The position numbers and the translations under genes were made by a program. Positions 1 through 18,396 of a stretch of 64,000 nt of DNA are shown one piece after another. This DNA comes from Scatophagus argus (Eukaryota; Chordata; Actinopteri; Scatophagidae), in NCBI RefSeq assembly GCF_020382885.2, contig NC_058508.1, forward strand, positions 2,286,055-2,350,054. The letters are read 5' to 3'. How positions within the stretch are numbered: position 1 is the stretch's first letter; every line of letters starts with the position of its first letter. Below the pieces are notes generated by a model. It searched no databases and had not been told where the DNA came from. It was given only the letters and a program-made list of their open reading frames with translations.

Positions 1-1060
1 TTTGGCAGCTGTTTGAGTTAAAAGTGGCATACACAGCCTCTGAACCCGTGATTGAGTAATTTTCAAGTTGAATTGGTGGTTTCTGGACATTGTTCATTAA
101 AACAGACGGTATTATTAATGTGAGCCAGCTGGCTTACGCGCACATCAAATGACGCACTTTATAATGAGGTTTTGAATGGGTTTCTCTCTGAAGAATTCAA
201 ACGTAATTAAACATTCCCAAAACGAAGCAGCCACGACGATCAGTTTAATTAAACCGACATGATTCATTATCGTGTGATGAAGATGTCAAGAGATCTCAAG
301 CCCCGCTGTCTTATTTGGCAGGTGTCTATTCTGCAAATCCCCTTAATAGCACTGTTGGCCCTTTGTCCACCTTTATCAACAAGAACCCAGTGGGGGACAG
401 TAGCAAGGCATGTGACTGTACTGGATAACCTATGACCTTCTGATATTTAAAATATTTGTAAGTTCATTTACAACATGGTGGGATAGGCTCCAGCTCCCCC
501 GCGACCCTGACGGATAAGCGGTATAGAAAATGGATGGATGGATGGATTTACAATATGGTTTTATGTAGTAAGGGTATGAATCTCGTATCTTTTAAAGATT
601 TATAAAAACACAGAAACGAAAGAGGTTTGGTCATGTACGTTTGATGAAGATGTCATCATAATCAAGATGACATTTCCAGCGTTATCTTCTTAAACTTTGA
701 GAAGGATCTTCAGAGCCACAGAAGAAATATTCCAATAGTTTCCTTCGGCTGAGTGGCACCAATCGCTGATGGCACTTGTGTGCAAGTTTGATGAAATACC
801 CCTTTAAGAGGAAGCAAAACAGTGGCAGTGGAATAACGACACAAACATAGGGCAACAACCTATGACACATCGAAGTAAAAATGACAATGCACTGCATACA
901 CAACACAGAAATGTGAAGAACACGTCATTACACCACATCGCCTGTCCTGTAAATATCCTTTTTATTCAAAATAATTCTCTCCTGACAAATAGAACAAAAC
1001 ACACATGCTGACATTGTTTTCCAGTTACTCAAAAAACACATCATTGGCTCCATACTTAGG
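1..1060. other. Spacer downstream of the ARPC1 gene
   Basis: No exon with convincing splice sites or family similarity is visible on either strand. The only recognisable piece is the SINE tail near 479-548. The last coding exon of the minus-strand ARPC1 gene could in principle lie further left, beyond the window. Confidence 0.5.
479..548 (+). repeat. 3' tail of a tRNA-promoter SINE
   Basis: The stretch reads GGGATAGGCTCCAGCTCCCC, then CGCGACCCTGACGGATAAGC and a (TGGA)n tail. It matches the 3' end of the complete copy at 28981-29347. Only the last ~70 bases are present, so this copy is 5'-truncated. Confidence 0.75.
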
Positions 1061-1068
1061 CACGTGGC

Positions 1069-1074
1069 TTTATT
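1069..1074 (-). terminator. Candidate polyadenylation signal of the ARPC1 gene
   Basis: The minus strand reads AATAAA here, about 80 bases past the splice acceptor at 1159-1161. This supports a terminal exon of the ARPC1 gene at roughly 1060-1158. Confidence 0.45.
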
Positions 1075-1152
1075 CCACAGAAGAGTGATTGATACACGCA
1101 TGAGTTGTCAGTTCAGCATCTGAATCCTCGAGGACCGACAGCCTGTGGAGTC

Positions 1153-4100
1153 TCAGTGCTGCACAATAACAATACAGACATGTTAGAATTGATCCTACAT
1201 GGCAGATAGCAGTAAATTATGTCACAGTATGTTTGGGTTGCAGCTGATAATGCTGATACCAGGCACAGACGTTCAGTACTGAACATTTTATCAGGTTCAG
1301 AATGTAATCAGCATGAAAAAGCCTGAGTGGCATTATTCACAAGACACATTTCACAACTATCACTTAAATATCATTTTTCTCTATACCTGTGGCTAAACTG
1401 ATTTCAGCGTACATTAACTGTGACTAATCTACTTTTTTTTTTATCGCTGAGTGGTGATTTGCTGATGATATGGTGACTTGTCACACAGTTGAGTCCAGAT
1501 TCCAACCACAGCTAACCTGTACACTTAAAATACTAAAGAGGGTTCATCTTAAACACATTTTACTATTAATGCTTCAAAACACAACTGAGTAATAATGCTC
1601 ACCGTCAACTTTTAAAAATACAGCTTCGTGTTTGTATTGAAGACAGAGTTTGACACATGTACCTTAAAATCCCAGATGATCATGGCTCCATCCAGACCCA
1701 CACTGCTGTACTTGTCCACTTTGGCTCTGTCCCCAGATACAACACGCAGCTGCCTGCAGCACACAGCACAACACATGCACACAAGACTCACAAAAGTGAC
1801 TGTCAACACATTTGAAACGTCCTTCTAATGGCTGCATTATAACTTCATTGGCAGATCAGTGGCCCTTACGTGATGCTATTCTGGTGAAGGGTTCCCAGTT
1901 CATTGCTGTCTTCCTCAGTGGCCTTCTTGTCCAGGTTGCGGAAATGTTGCATGGCTGACATGCTCCCCTTTGAGGTCTGCTTGGGGATGTCCAGCTTCTT
2001 CACAAACTCCAGGGTGCCTGGACCCTTGTAAGTGAACTGGTAGGGGCAACAGTCATGACCCTGACAGGAAAAACATTTGGGTTGTCAAATAACAGCAATC
2101 ACAAGGGATACATTTTGAGGAGTTCATTTTCTGTGTTTTACCAATAGGAAGACAAAAGAAATTGTGCACTGGGATTGTATTTTTTTAGCCATTACAGTAG
2201 TGTCCTAATGACAAACTTCAGTCCAATAGTCAAATACTACGAGGCTTACTAACAATCTGCCTTTTACTTCATTACTGTAAGAATTCCACACACGAACATA
2301 CAGTCATTTGTAATATTACTAATGCCTTCTGATAATTGTTTTTCCTCAAATTCTTATTTTTTTTCACAATAAGAGAGGAAAATTTGATAAAGCTACAGGC
2401 TTACATTACTCATGACTGTTGTTGCTGATGAATGTGGATATTCAGTTTTAAAAATGTTTGTTGTTATACTGCCATGGAAGAAATTTCTTTATTTACTGTA
2501 CTTTAGAAATCTACTTACATTATACTATTACTACTTTTTAATTTTTGCCCACCTGGGGGCAGAAACAAGCTAAAAACACAACATTAACATAGCTGTCACC
2601 TTAAAAAGTTGACATCAGTAATGCTTTAGCAAACAGTTGCCTATTGACACATCCAGACACTCAGCAAAATGTTGCTTAGCTGTTAATGATCTACTATGTT
2701 CCCATGCTAGTCTCTGTTTAGTTTATATTACAGAAATTCTTAATAGAAATGTGTGATTTGCATGTAGGTCCACCTGGAGAAATATTCTTTCTGGGACTAC
2801 TAAGGATGAACTGTGAAAAATTTTAAGCCAGTCAGACTCATGACCATTTGAACTGATAATTTTGACCAAGTCTTTGCCTTATCAATGAACCTTTTACATT
2901 GTTTTGCCTTGTGCTTGTCCCCATAAGGAAGGTGAATCCCAACAATGTGGCTGTAGAGTAGCTAAAGGTACTGTATAGAAGTAATAGTTACCGCAGCAAC
3001 AATCTCAGTGGGGCTGACATAGAGGACGCTCAGTAGCGGCAGATGGTTTGTGGTCAGCTGGGTTACCCTGTATTTACAGAGGTATTAGAAAGGTGGAGGT
3101 GTTATAATGTCACCAGATACCAACATCAAATTATGTACACAAAGTCATTTGGTACAAAGATTTTATGAAAATAAAGATATAAAAACTTTAATTTAATCTA
3201 ATTTTCCACGTATCTTTATGTTGGGAATGGAACCTGGTGGCAGTTAACTACTCACTGATCCATTTGTGAAAGACACTTTTCAAATCAAAGTAGATACTTT
3301 ATCTCCATTTTAGCTGAATATTAATACTGATCATAATGATGCAACAAGTTTCTCGACTGCAGTGCTCACTTTTTCCCCTGGGCAGCATCAGCCACAGTGA
3401 CGCTGCTGTTGTGGGCCACCCAGGCCAGCTGGTCTCCGCTGGGGGAGAAGGAGACACTGTGCACCCAGCCGTCGCATTCTTTATGCTCCAGCAGCATCTC
3501 CCCAAAAGGCATTTTGGCTCCCCAGGCAGTGGGTCCAGGCTTGTCCTCAATGTCCTTGATGTAGGCTGAGAAAATCCTGAGAAGCAAAACATACAGATCC
3601 CACGTCATGCTATGGGACACAACAATGGGTCCCACAGCAGCAGTCCCACTGTAGTGCAGGTGAGTGAGCAAGTGAGCAAGACTGCATGTATGTATTTTTC
3701 ATTCAGAGGGAAAGATGTTCATAAAATCTTTATGATGGGTGAAGAGGTTCAAATTCTTTCAAACTTTAAGTACTTGGGGATATTTATCGGTTCGCATCTA
3801 ACCTGTGAGAAAACGTGTTTGTGGTCATTCATAAAGTCAAACCGACACACAGCAAGTCCAGATTCATTATGAACCTTTAACAACATAGTACTTAAGTATT
3901 CAGTTTCATAATGTTTGTGGAGGTGTAAATAGACAGTGCTTTGCTAAGGAGTTTTGCTGCTACATTCTCACAAGATCGATTTTGTGTCGTTGGCTTGTTA
4001 AGCTGCACAAAAGAAAAGAGTATTTAGCCTTGGTGGAATAAATGTCATACATGCTAAAATCCCGTAGATGGTGGTAAAGATCAGTGCTGACTCCATATTA

Positions 4101-5902
4101 CTATCCACATTCACAGGTACCAGTGATCTCCGGGGTGTATCTGCTCCGGTCTCATACATAAAGCAGTGTGTTTTCTGGTTTTCACAAATGAAGGTTAATA
4201 TATCATTTCATTCTGCTTCCCTTCTTTAAAATCACAATTTTGCTGGTTGTCCCACCTGCAGTGGAAATCTGCAGACCCAGCTGCCAGTAGGATGTTGTTT
4301 GGATGCCAGTCCAGACTCAGGACTGTGGAGCGAACAGACTTTTTGATGTGCTTACTCAGCCACCTGAAAGGGAAGGAGAATGTTAAAAAAAAAAAAAAAA
4401 AAAAAGTATTTGAATGTGCTTTGAAAGTGTCATGGCAATTTGTATCATGTAAGAAGTAAGAGTCATTGCGTCTGATGTCTCGGCTTATTGACTGGCATCA
4501 CCATCCTGAGGCTCACTTACTACTGAAGTTAGTAATCTTGGCATTCAGAACTAATACCAATTTAAGTCTAATGTACAAAACTGGAACAGTACAGATGGGT
4601 TCATGTAATGCTCACCAGTCGTTCTCCTTCTCAAAGTAACAGACAGATATGAGACGAGCTCCGCTACCCAGGGCGAATTTGTTCTCCTGTGGTGACCACT
4701 TGACACAAGTGGCTGCGCGGTTGATGCGCACCAGGACAAGCGTGGGCTTCCATACACCATCCTTCAGGGTCCATACATAGGCATTGCGGTCAGAGGCGCA
4801 AGTCACAATGCGATTGGACTGTGGGGCCCAGTCAATGCCTGTGGATACAGTGATGGAGCTCTATTCAAGTGTCAAAGGATGCAAGAAACATATTTTACCT
4901 GAGAAGAACAGAAATGTGTGTAGATTGTGGATGCTAACGCAAATTAGATTAAATTGTTGGCCCCTCTTAGACCCAATGATGACAGTGATGACAACTGAGC
5001 AAACTCCATTCACTGATGAAAACTGTGAGATATGACTGAAAGTTCCTGAAAGAAGCTACCGGAATGACAATGACTGAAGCCTGTTAGCAAATCATTATGA
5101 CCAAGGTCAAAAACAAACCCTTACTCTCCAAATTTCATTTCATTAAATTACAAAGAAACAGTTGACGCATAGTAAAGCTGAGACTTTTGGGAGACTTTTG
5201 GGACCATGAGCTTTAAGGCCATGAGGGCCCATTGTTTCATATTCTTCAGTATGTTGTCAAACACGTCACACCCCACCTTTCCTTCAGTCGTTGTTTTCTG
5301 ATGTAAGGCACTGTACCTGTGATTCGTCCACTGTGCTCAGTCAGCTCGTGGATCTTGACCCAGTCTTTGCCTTTCTTCTCATAGACGTTCACCACATTGT
5401 TGTTCGGACTAACTGCAATCTCTTTATAGAAACAGATGTGCACAAAATGTTACCGCTGTTTATGTAGAAATACAAATGTATTAGAATGGTAGCAAGGTCT
5501 GACGTACAGTGTGCAAAACACCTTATCGATAGTCCAACAATAAATGTAATGCGAAGTACAAAAACTGCAGCGGAACTGAAGTGCAGTCAGAGACATGAAG
5601 AAATGCTCTTTGAGTCCATTTTCTGTATTGATAATCAGATTCCCTGTGGTTCTCCAGGCAACATTAACGCAATTAGAGGAGGGAGAAAATGTATCTGCAT
5701 TCTGCACTGAAAGTGTGGTCCCACCCTTTATGGAACCCATAGGTTATAGAGAAAGAATTCAGGAATGTGATGTCTTACACACACAAACTGCATGCGTTAC
5801 TATAAAAGGAAACGCATCCAAGTTGATGTTTCACCTACGTGTCCTGTCTTTGTTCCAGGCGTGGCAGGAGAGTGGCTCCAGGCCAAAACTGTAGAGTGAC
5901 AT
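1153..5902 (-). CDS. arpc1a: Arp2/3 complex subunit 1 (ARPC1A-like WD40 protein)
   Basis: WD40 beta-propeller subunit of the Arp2/3 complex, which nucleates branched actin filaments in the cytoplasm. Exons, 5' to 3' on the minus strand: 5902-5839, 5421-5317, 4838-4616, 4363-4256, 3576-3370, 3067-2992, 2060-1870 and 1753-1663, plus a terminal exon from 1158. All junctions are GT/AG and phases agree; the first eight sum to 355 codons. Recognisable stretches are the start [28 protein letters not shown] and [32 protein letters not shown] with [21 protein letters not shown] and the final [10 protein letters not shown]. Wording such as [11 protein letters not shown] is closer to ARPC1A than 1B. Oddity: after WDFK the visible terminal exon gives His then stop, so the usual ~12-residue tail is missing (about 356 aa against ~370). 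Another last exon, perhaps outside the window, cannot be excluded. The divergent neighbour is prkar1a. Confidence 0.9.
3700..3830 (+). repeat. Possible LINE reverse-transcriptase scrap in an ARPC1 intron
   Basis: A short open stretch reads [20 protein letters not shown], resembling the YLG...I motif near the C-terminal side of LINE reverse transcriptases. It is antisense to the host gene, lies between its exons at 3576 and 4256, and has no other LINE landmark. Confidence is therefore low. Confidence 0.35.
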
Positions 5903-6679
5903 GTCTGTACAGAGGCAGGAGAGGCTGCTGGAATGTAGCTGCTGTCACAACAGGTCTGTAGATGTCCTGCTGTGGGTCCCAGGATGAGAGCAGGGAGGAG
6001 GACAGTGAGACATTTTGTAGACAAACACGATTTTTTCAAAAAAGCTAGCACAGCACAGCTAGATTGTTGTGTTTTTGCACTGAGAAACCATCCGCATGAT
6101 GAAAGTCTTAGATTTTCATACTTACTTGCGTTCTAAAATCCTGTCAAGAGATTTGGTTGAATAATGGGAAGTTTCATCTGAAGATCTGGTTAATCCACTT
6201 TATGGGCACACTCACAGCTTGTGTTTATGAGTTTAGTGTGTGCAACAATGCTTCCTTTAAGTCACTGGAAGCGAGGTGAGTAATGATTGTGAGATAAGAG
6301 TACACCTTTATCAGGTGTGGTGCACACTGCGCAAACATGCTTTTACTGTCACGTCTGTAGTTTTCTGTGCCCTCTAATGCGAACCTAAATGTGAACGGAG
6401 GGAACAAACCCTGGATTTGTTAATTTAAAACAGTCTGAAAGGCTTTGAGCTAAAGAAGACACTATTTTACATCAGCCTTTTACATAGAAGTACTTCTGTT
6501 GTTTTTACTCTGCCTTGTAAAATGGACAAAAGTAAGTAGATAAATACTGATGAGAAGCAACATCTTTTAGACAGATCTGAATGTCTGCAGTTTAATATTA
6601 CTTTTCTTAAGAGTTGTTTTGACAAGATGGCCAGTTTTATGGCCAGATAAAAACAACAAGAGCTAAGGTCATTACTTAC

Positions 6680-6916
6680 CTGTCCTCTATATATGTGATC
6701 CGGTTGAGTTCGTGGTCGTGGAAGGGAGGGGGTGAGAGGTGCAGGCCTGTATCCGTGGACTCTGGCCAGTCAACACGAATGGAGCTGTGCAGTCTGGGTG
6801 AAGGATGAGGCAGTGGTTTCACTGAAGGGAGGTGAAGAAAGGTGGGTGTGTCTGCTAATAGCTGTTGAGCAAGCACCTCCTCTGGAGCTGTGCGATCGTG
6901 TGATAAACCGCGATCT
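6680..6916 (-). other. Unassigned spliced exon upstream of the ARPC1 gene
   Basis: The minus strand has acceptor TTTAG before 6916 and a strong donor, CAG|GTAAGTAATG, after 6680. The 237-base segment is open in one frame for all 79 codons. Visible parts include RGLSHDRTAPEEVLAQQLL, IRVDWPEST and HELNRITYIED. I do not recognise the protein; it is rich in Pro, His and Ser with no clear domain. It lies about 0.8 kb upstream of the ARPC1 start codon. It may be a 5' UTR exon, an alternative N-terminal coding exon (a TTCCAG acceptor at 5928-5930 would join it in frame), or part of an independent minus-strand gene. Confidence 0.5.
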
Positions 6917-7100
6917 CTAAACACATGTACACAACCAGTTATTCTAGCAAACAGCTAAATAAATAAATAAATATGTAAAAGAAATTTACATGTTTTGGAC
7001 TGCAACAAACAACTATCCATTAATTTGCCGTTGACTTATTTATTTTGTCCGATCAACAGTCCAAAATCCCAGACATTACACAAAAAACACGGGAGCAGAA

Positions 7101-7109
7101 AATCCTCAT

Positions 7110-7160
<51 letters not shown>
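7101..7160. repeat. (CA)n-(TA)n microsatellite
   Basis: A short CA run passes directly into about 20 TA units. It is purely simple sequence, in the region between the ARPC1 and prkar1a genes. Confidence 0.95.
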
Positions 7161-7163
<3 letters not shown>

Positions 7164-7199
7164 AAACCATCAGTTAATCGTTAAAATAATTGACGAATA

Positions 7200-9005
7200 A
7201 TTATCTACTGTTGATCGACTAGTTGTTTTCACGATTGACTGTGTTAACGCCAAAGTGGCTTAAAGCTTAAACCAAAAAGATTTTACGCCCGAAAGAAGCA
7301 ACAGTTTCCATTTTCAGTATATTTTAACCAAATGCGAGGGCTTGTCGTGATTTTATAGAATTTGTATTTGCGATTTTACAGGTCGTTTCTGTGGCTTTTA
7401 CACTGTTTTTGAAGGGACACTTTTATTCTGAAACAATCCAAGAGGAAGTGGTGCTTCTCTACATTCAAGAAGAAAAACAAGCAGGGCGCACGTCATTTCA
7501 TGTTTGGTGAGGATTTTCTTCCAGTTTGCAGTATGAATAGTTAGTTGTCACACTTTTGTGGATGAATTTGTTGAAAAGCTTCTTCTTTGTTTGTCTGTGT
7601 TTTTCGCATTGTTTTGATTCGGGACTGTTGATGCTAACAGTTAGCTCGCAAAGCTAATGTGAGTGTTGAGTATCCAAGATGGCTATTCATGAGAAGTTCT
7701 CAGGTGTAATAACAGTAACTTCTCATTAGGGTCGCATTGACTCACGTTTCATGTATAGCCAACAAGCTGGTAGTGTTCTCCTCCTACCTACGCAGAATAA
7801 AAACGCAAATAACGTAAAGTAACGTTAGCTAACTAATCTAGAGTTAATATAGTTAAAACGTTACATTTAACCTAACTCACTCATGTGGCTAACGGAGCAC
7901 GTTAACTGTTTGGGTATCTGGCTACCCAGCTCGTCAGGGGACGGTACTGTATCGGTACTACGGCTGAAGTTGCTACTACCTGCATGAGGTATATTGGTCC
8001 TAAAAAATGCAAGTAAAAGTTCTGCAAGTAACAACGAAAATGTCGACACATTGTGCATTTTTAAGGGCGAATATGATAACAATAGTTTCAGGAAAAAAGC
8101 TGTTAGCCGATTGGCCAGCATCACCTCCTTTATCCGCGAAAAATAATAGCCTTTGGCTGAATATCTAAGCCAAAGTAATTAATAAATATGTATGGATCTG
8201 AAACCATACCATAAAAATGTGTATTTAAAGCTGTTTTCAATTTTTTGGGCTGTTGTTTTTCCTCAAAGTCAGCAATTCGGACAGCGAGTGGCAACTATTG
8301 AAGCCAAGTTCTGAATGAATAGTTTGTGAAGCCCCCTTAATTGCTCTATCTTTTATTTAAGCGGAAACAGGGATACACCAACGTTTAGTAACATAACTGA
8401 ATGTGCAGAATCACAAAAGTACAGTACTTTTGTAAATGTAATTTACTGTAAAAAACACACACACACAAAAAAAGAAATACCATTTCCGTTTTGGCCCGGG
8501 CTCATTGAACTGTTAGTGGGCCCCTGAGCTAAAACCTTTTGTCATGCCCACTTTAACCTGCTCTCTACACTCTCTTTGTGCTTTGTGTATCCTAATTGTT
8601 CCTATCAAGAAAATCAAAGACAGAAAATTTGTAAACAAATGTACAATTAATTAAAAGTTAATTAGAAGTTATGTGCAGCCGACTAACACATAATGGAGGT
8701 CTGGGGCCCCAGTGTAATTAGTCTTTTCTCATTTGATAATCAGTCGTGGTGTAGGCAATGATAAACCTTTGCTGCAACGGTTCTTATTTTTTCAAATTTG
8801 GGAGTGGACATTTATTTAGGGTCTGACTGTACATAACCAAACTAACACCAAACATTGATGTGTGGAAGATATATATATATATTTTTTCACCTAGTCATGA
8901 TGTATTATCACCATCCCATTTTTTTGTAGAGGATGGGAGCTTTCCTTCTGTCGATCTGCTACTTTTAAACATTGTTCTTGTTTCCATCTCATTTTTTTTT
9001 TCCAG
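7200..9005. promoter_or_regulatory. Divergent intergenic region between ARPC1 and prkar1a
   Basis: The ARPC1 gene is transcribed to the left and prkar1a to the right, so promoters of both should lie here. A possible noncoding first exon of prkar1a ends near 7507 (TTTG|GTGAGG), but I cannot confirm it. The first certain junction of prkar1a is the pyrimidine-rich acceptor ending at 9005. A short ATATATAT tract lies near 8870. No TATA box or GC-rich core could be placed with confidence. Confidence 0.45.
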
Positions 9006-9019
9006 GTCATAAGACAAAG

Positions 9020-14319
<5,300 letters not shown>

Positions 14320-14695
14320 GCTCGTCGGCACTCAGACCCTGCTTGTCTCCGCTGCAGGGTCCACCAGCACGTACGCCTGCTTTACGTTCCCTCTTCTGCT
14401 CTCTCTCACATACAGTATGTTGCCACACCCATCTGATCTCCACAGATCACTTTAATACTCCTCACTCCTCTTTTTTTTAATTTCATATTTATTCATGTTA
14501 ATGTTTTCAGAAGATAGGATTTGTTTTGAAAGAATGGTGTGCGTGACTGTGCTCACAGTAAGTGACAACTCATAACTAATGTAATGATCTCAACAGGACG
14601 TAAAGATAGTAAAGTGAAATACATTTAAACTAGAAAATAGGGACATCATAAAATATACAGAAGACTTGACATATTGTAGACAAAATGAAACTTGT

Positions 14696-15010
14696 TGGTG
14701 GTGCACCTGGAAGAGGGTTCCAGGTTCGAATCCCGGTCTGGGCCCTTCTATGTGGAGTTTGCATGTTCTCCCTGTGCCTGCGTGGGTTTTCTCCAGGTAC
14801 TCCGGCTTCCTCCCACAATACCAAAAACATGCACATTAGGTTAATTGGCTACTCTACATTGCCCCTAGGTGTGAGTGTGAGAGTGTGTGATTGTCTGTCT
14901 TTGTGTGTTGGCCCTGCGATTGACTGGCGACCAGTCCAGGGTGAACCGCGACTCTCACCTGTAGTCAGCTGGGATAGGCTCCAGCTCCCCCGCGACCTGG
15001 ATGAAAAAAC
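14696..15010 (+). repeat. tRNA-promoter SINE, nearly full length
   Basis: The copy contains a perfect B-box-like GGTTCGAATCC at 14723-14733, followed by the family body (TCTATGTGGAGTTTGCATGT, CTCCGGCTTCCTCCCACAAT, GATTGACTGGCGACCAGTCC). The first ~20 bases differ from the copy at 28981, and the TGGA tail is replaced by an A-rich end. It lies just downstream of the prkar1a stop codon. Confidence 0.75.
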
Positions 15011-16741
15011 AGAAGTAAAAAGATGAGCCAGAGTAAGACGATATAATAAGAAGCTTGCAGATCTCCACCAGGTGTGGACTTGTGGGTGGGGAACAAGGAG
15101 TGCAGGGCAGGCTGTCTGTCCAGTCAGATTCCAAAGTAGCAGCTGATCACTTTGTATCCCCTGCCAGCCACTGAAGCGGAGCACAGTCAGTAAATCAGGT
15201 TTTCAAACGCTGTCAACTCCCTGCAACTACAAGAGGTCCTTGAGCACACCGTCATAAAAAATGTGCTGATGGGACCAGTAGTATTCAAGATTAGCTGCAG
15301 ACACGCACACACGACCAAATACATTATCCCCTCCTTGCTTACTCCAGGTGGTGATAATAATAATATATGTAAGCTAACTAAAATAACCTGAAATATTGTC
15401 CCAGTATTCTTTTCTTTAAGTGAAAGCTTTTGACGGTGTGAATGCTCAGTTAGTTTATTAGTTCGCTCTGGAGTCGCTATGACAAATGGTTTTATGCTGA
15501 CTGAGGAAGCTTTATGTAGTGGTATATATGAAGTGGTACACCAAAAGGTTTATTTGTGTGTGTTAATGCTCTCTCTGTTGTTGTGGAAATGTTTTTAGCC
15601 ACGCTACCAATGGGGTTCTGGGAAAGGCAGTGTTGGTCCATCGCTTTAGTCTGTACTGAAATGTCTGAGCAACTTTTAGATATATAGGCCAGGAAATTTG
15701 GTCATCCACAGTCCCCTCAGAAAGAATTGTTGTAAGATGCTGGGCGTCCCCTGACTATTCAGTTTGTCCAGTGCATTGGTTAATGACCAAATATCTTCTG
15801 AATTTACAACGTTGTCATCAGCTTCAGGTGTACTTAGTGCTGATTAGGAAGTGTTAGCATGCCAACATGCTAAACGAAGATGATAAACTAGCATGGTGTT
15901 CTTAGCATTTAGCCTAAAGCACTGCAGTAACCAAGTACAACCACACAGATAGTGTGGCGGTAAAACTCTGAAGGCTTCTTTGTAGTTGTTTCATTTGTTT
16001 GTTTTTTGTACTTATTGACTTGGTGTATGTGATGGACACACCTTTCTTAAAGGGTTGCCTTGACATTGATAGATGTACTTATGTACTGCATCTTGTCACA
16101 CCAGCGAAGTTCCAGCCGTGCACCTACAACATGGAGGATGTTTTTGAACTTTTATGGAAGAGAAATAAGGGGGGAAAAAAACAAACCCAAAGTGCACAAT
16201 GATTTTTCAGTATAACCAGCTAAACTTAAGTGTTGGCTATTTTTCATGTTATGTTTGATGGTTTTCCTTTCTGAGCACCTATTGCTTATTTTAAATTGAG
16301 CTTTCAAGTCGAACAGCTCCATTTTAGCCTTTCTGTTTAACACCTGTTACATTTCACTGAAAGCTCTTAGATTGCTTTTTAAATGCAGTTATTTGTTTTG
16401 TTTTTAACATTTATTTGGTAAAAGTGTAAATTAGAATAATAACATTTTCAGTAACAAGTCTTCGTTTTAATTTTTAAAAAATTATATTATTTTTTCTATT
16501 TTTCTGGGTGAAATTCCCTCATGTTGAGCTGGTATTTGTTAAAGGATAATACAAATACCCAACACATTCAGAACGTCCTGGTATCCCTTTAACTCTGCTG
16601 ACATCAAATGTTCTTGTGTTGTTCTTTTTACACCTTTGTTACTATATATTAAAAGTAAATGACTATATATTTGCACATTTTGTGACATACTATACAATTA
16701 AAAGGAAAAGATTTGTATGCTATGAAGTTCAGTTTGGTCGA

Positions 16742-17234
16742 CACTATATGCACAAAAGTATTGGGCCACATGACCATCACATCAACAGAGACTTTAATGA
16801 CATCACATTCTAAATGCATAGACAGCAACAAGATTTTGGAGGTTTTCTGTGGGAATTTTTTTGGCCCATTCATGCAGTGGAGCATTTGTGTGGTCAGACC
16901 CTGATGTTGGATGGAAAGACCTGACCCACAGTGTCTGCTCCAGTTCATCACAAAAATGTTCAGTGGGTTCTGAGTTCAGGGCTCTGTGTGGGCCAGTCAC
17001 GTTCATCCACACCAAACTCATTCAATCATGTCTTTGAGCTTTGCTTTGTGCACTGGGGCACAGTCATGCTGGAATATAAAAGGGCCTTCAACAAACTGTT
17101 GCCACAAAGTTGGAAGCATAGCAATGTCCAAAATGTCTTGGTATGCTGACATTAAGATTTCCCTTCATTAGAAGTAAGGAGTGAAGCCCAACTCCTGAAA
17201 AACGGCCCCATTCCAATACTTTTGTCTATATAGT
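16742..17234. mobile_element. Non-autonomous Tc1/mariner-like inverted-repeat element
   Basis: The left end reads CACTATATGCACAAAAGTAT and the right end, reverse-complemented, reads ACTATATAGACAAAAGTATT, giving imperfect terminal inverted repeats of about 25 bases. The interior has only scraps of open frame and no transposase DDE region. A related right-hand part recurs at 31395-31736. Confidence 0.65.
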
Positions 17235-18396
17235 TTCTGTCTTATCCTGTCATTTAAAGGCCACACGAGGCCAAGGTACCTGTTGAAAGTAGCATCGCAA
17301 CCAAGCTTGTGCCAAATATGATGCTGATATTTTCCATATTTAAAAGTCTTAATAATGAACTTAAAAATGGGTTATGGAGGTTGGCGTCAGTCCTTACTTA
17401 ATCTGCAAATGGACCACAAAAGTGCTTAATGTTGCACACACATTATTGATGTAACTCATTCTCAAAAAAATGCAGAGACACACACTTGCTGTAAATGTTT
17501 AAGTTTGAGGGAGACACATATTTAGCTCCAACAACCCTACATATCCCATGATGCAACTCAGGATCTTCTTTTGTTTGAACCCAGTGGGCCTTTTAAACTC
17601 CCACAGCTTTTACAAGCCCATGTCTCTGCTTTATATGACAAATTTTTTGATCAGACTTGAGAAACACAAGATATTACACCAATACCAAAATGCATCTTTG
17701 ATCAAATACCTTCCATGAGCATAAAGATTTTTCTACAAAATCACAACACAGTGAGTGCTGCCAAATGCAAACATTTAATCTGAAAACATCTGATTCATTA
17801 TTATTACAAGTAATAGTAATAGATGGGTAGGTTAACCGTCCCTACCTTCTACTCACTGCCGATTCTTTTCCCTCATGTTTTCCAGTTTTCAGGTCATTAT
17901 GGTAGTCCAGTCAGTGGAGACCTGCCCATCAGTTCTGGCTTTAACATTGATTTCGGGCTTGTGATTTACTGTTTGTTGTATATAATCTGATGAACACCCA
18001 TCATTACAGTCAGTGTTTATTGTCTTTGTTATGTTATTCAAATATGTCTTAAATCAGTGCTGTCACACCCAGTACAATATTGTGTCATTTTGACTCGGTA
18101 CTGTATTTTTTATCTGCTGTGTGTTATGACTTTACAGTATGAGATATTGAGTGTGGGTTTGTAGAGCTGTCTGTATTCAGAAACCTGGCTTGTTGCTTAT
18201 TTTCAGCCTCAGTGAAGCTGCTCAGTGTGCTCCACTGTGTTTGTGCTACTAAACACAAAACTGAAGCCTGCAGTCTTTCCACAGGACCATTCTTTTCCTT
18301 AATTTTTGTGCCTTCCTCAGAGTGATTGGAGTGTTTGTGCTTGACCGTTGGTGTGTTTTGGATTTCTCTGTAGGACATTCTTAAAGGAGTTAAAGC

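Noticed and set aside
14723-14733. Perfect B-box as evidence of a real tRNA gene
   Set aside because: No cloverleaf stem or anticodon loop could be drawn around it, and the downstream body matches the SINE family instead.
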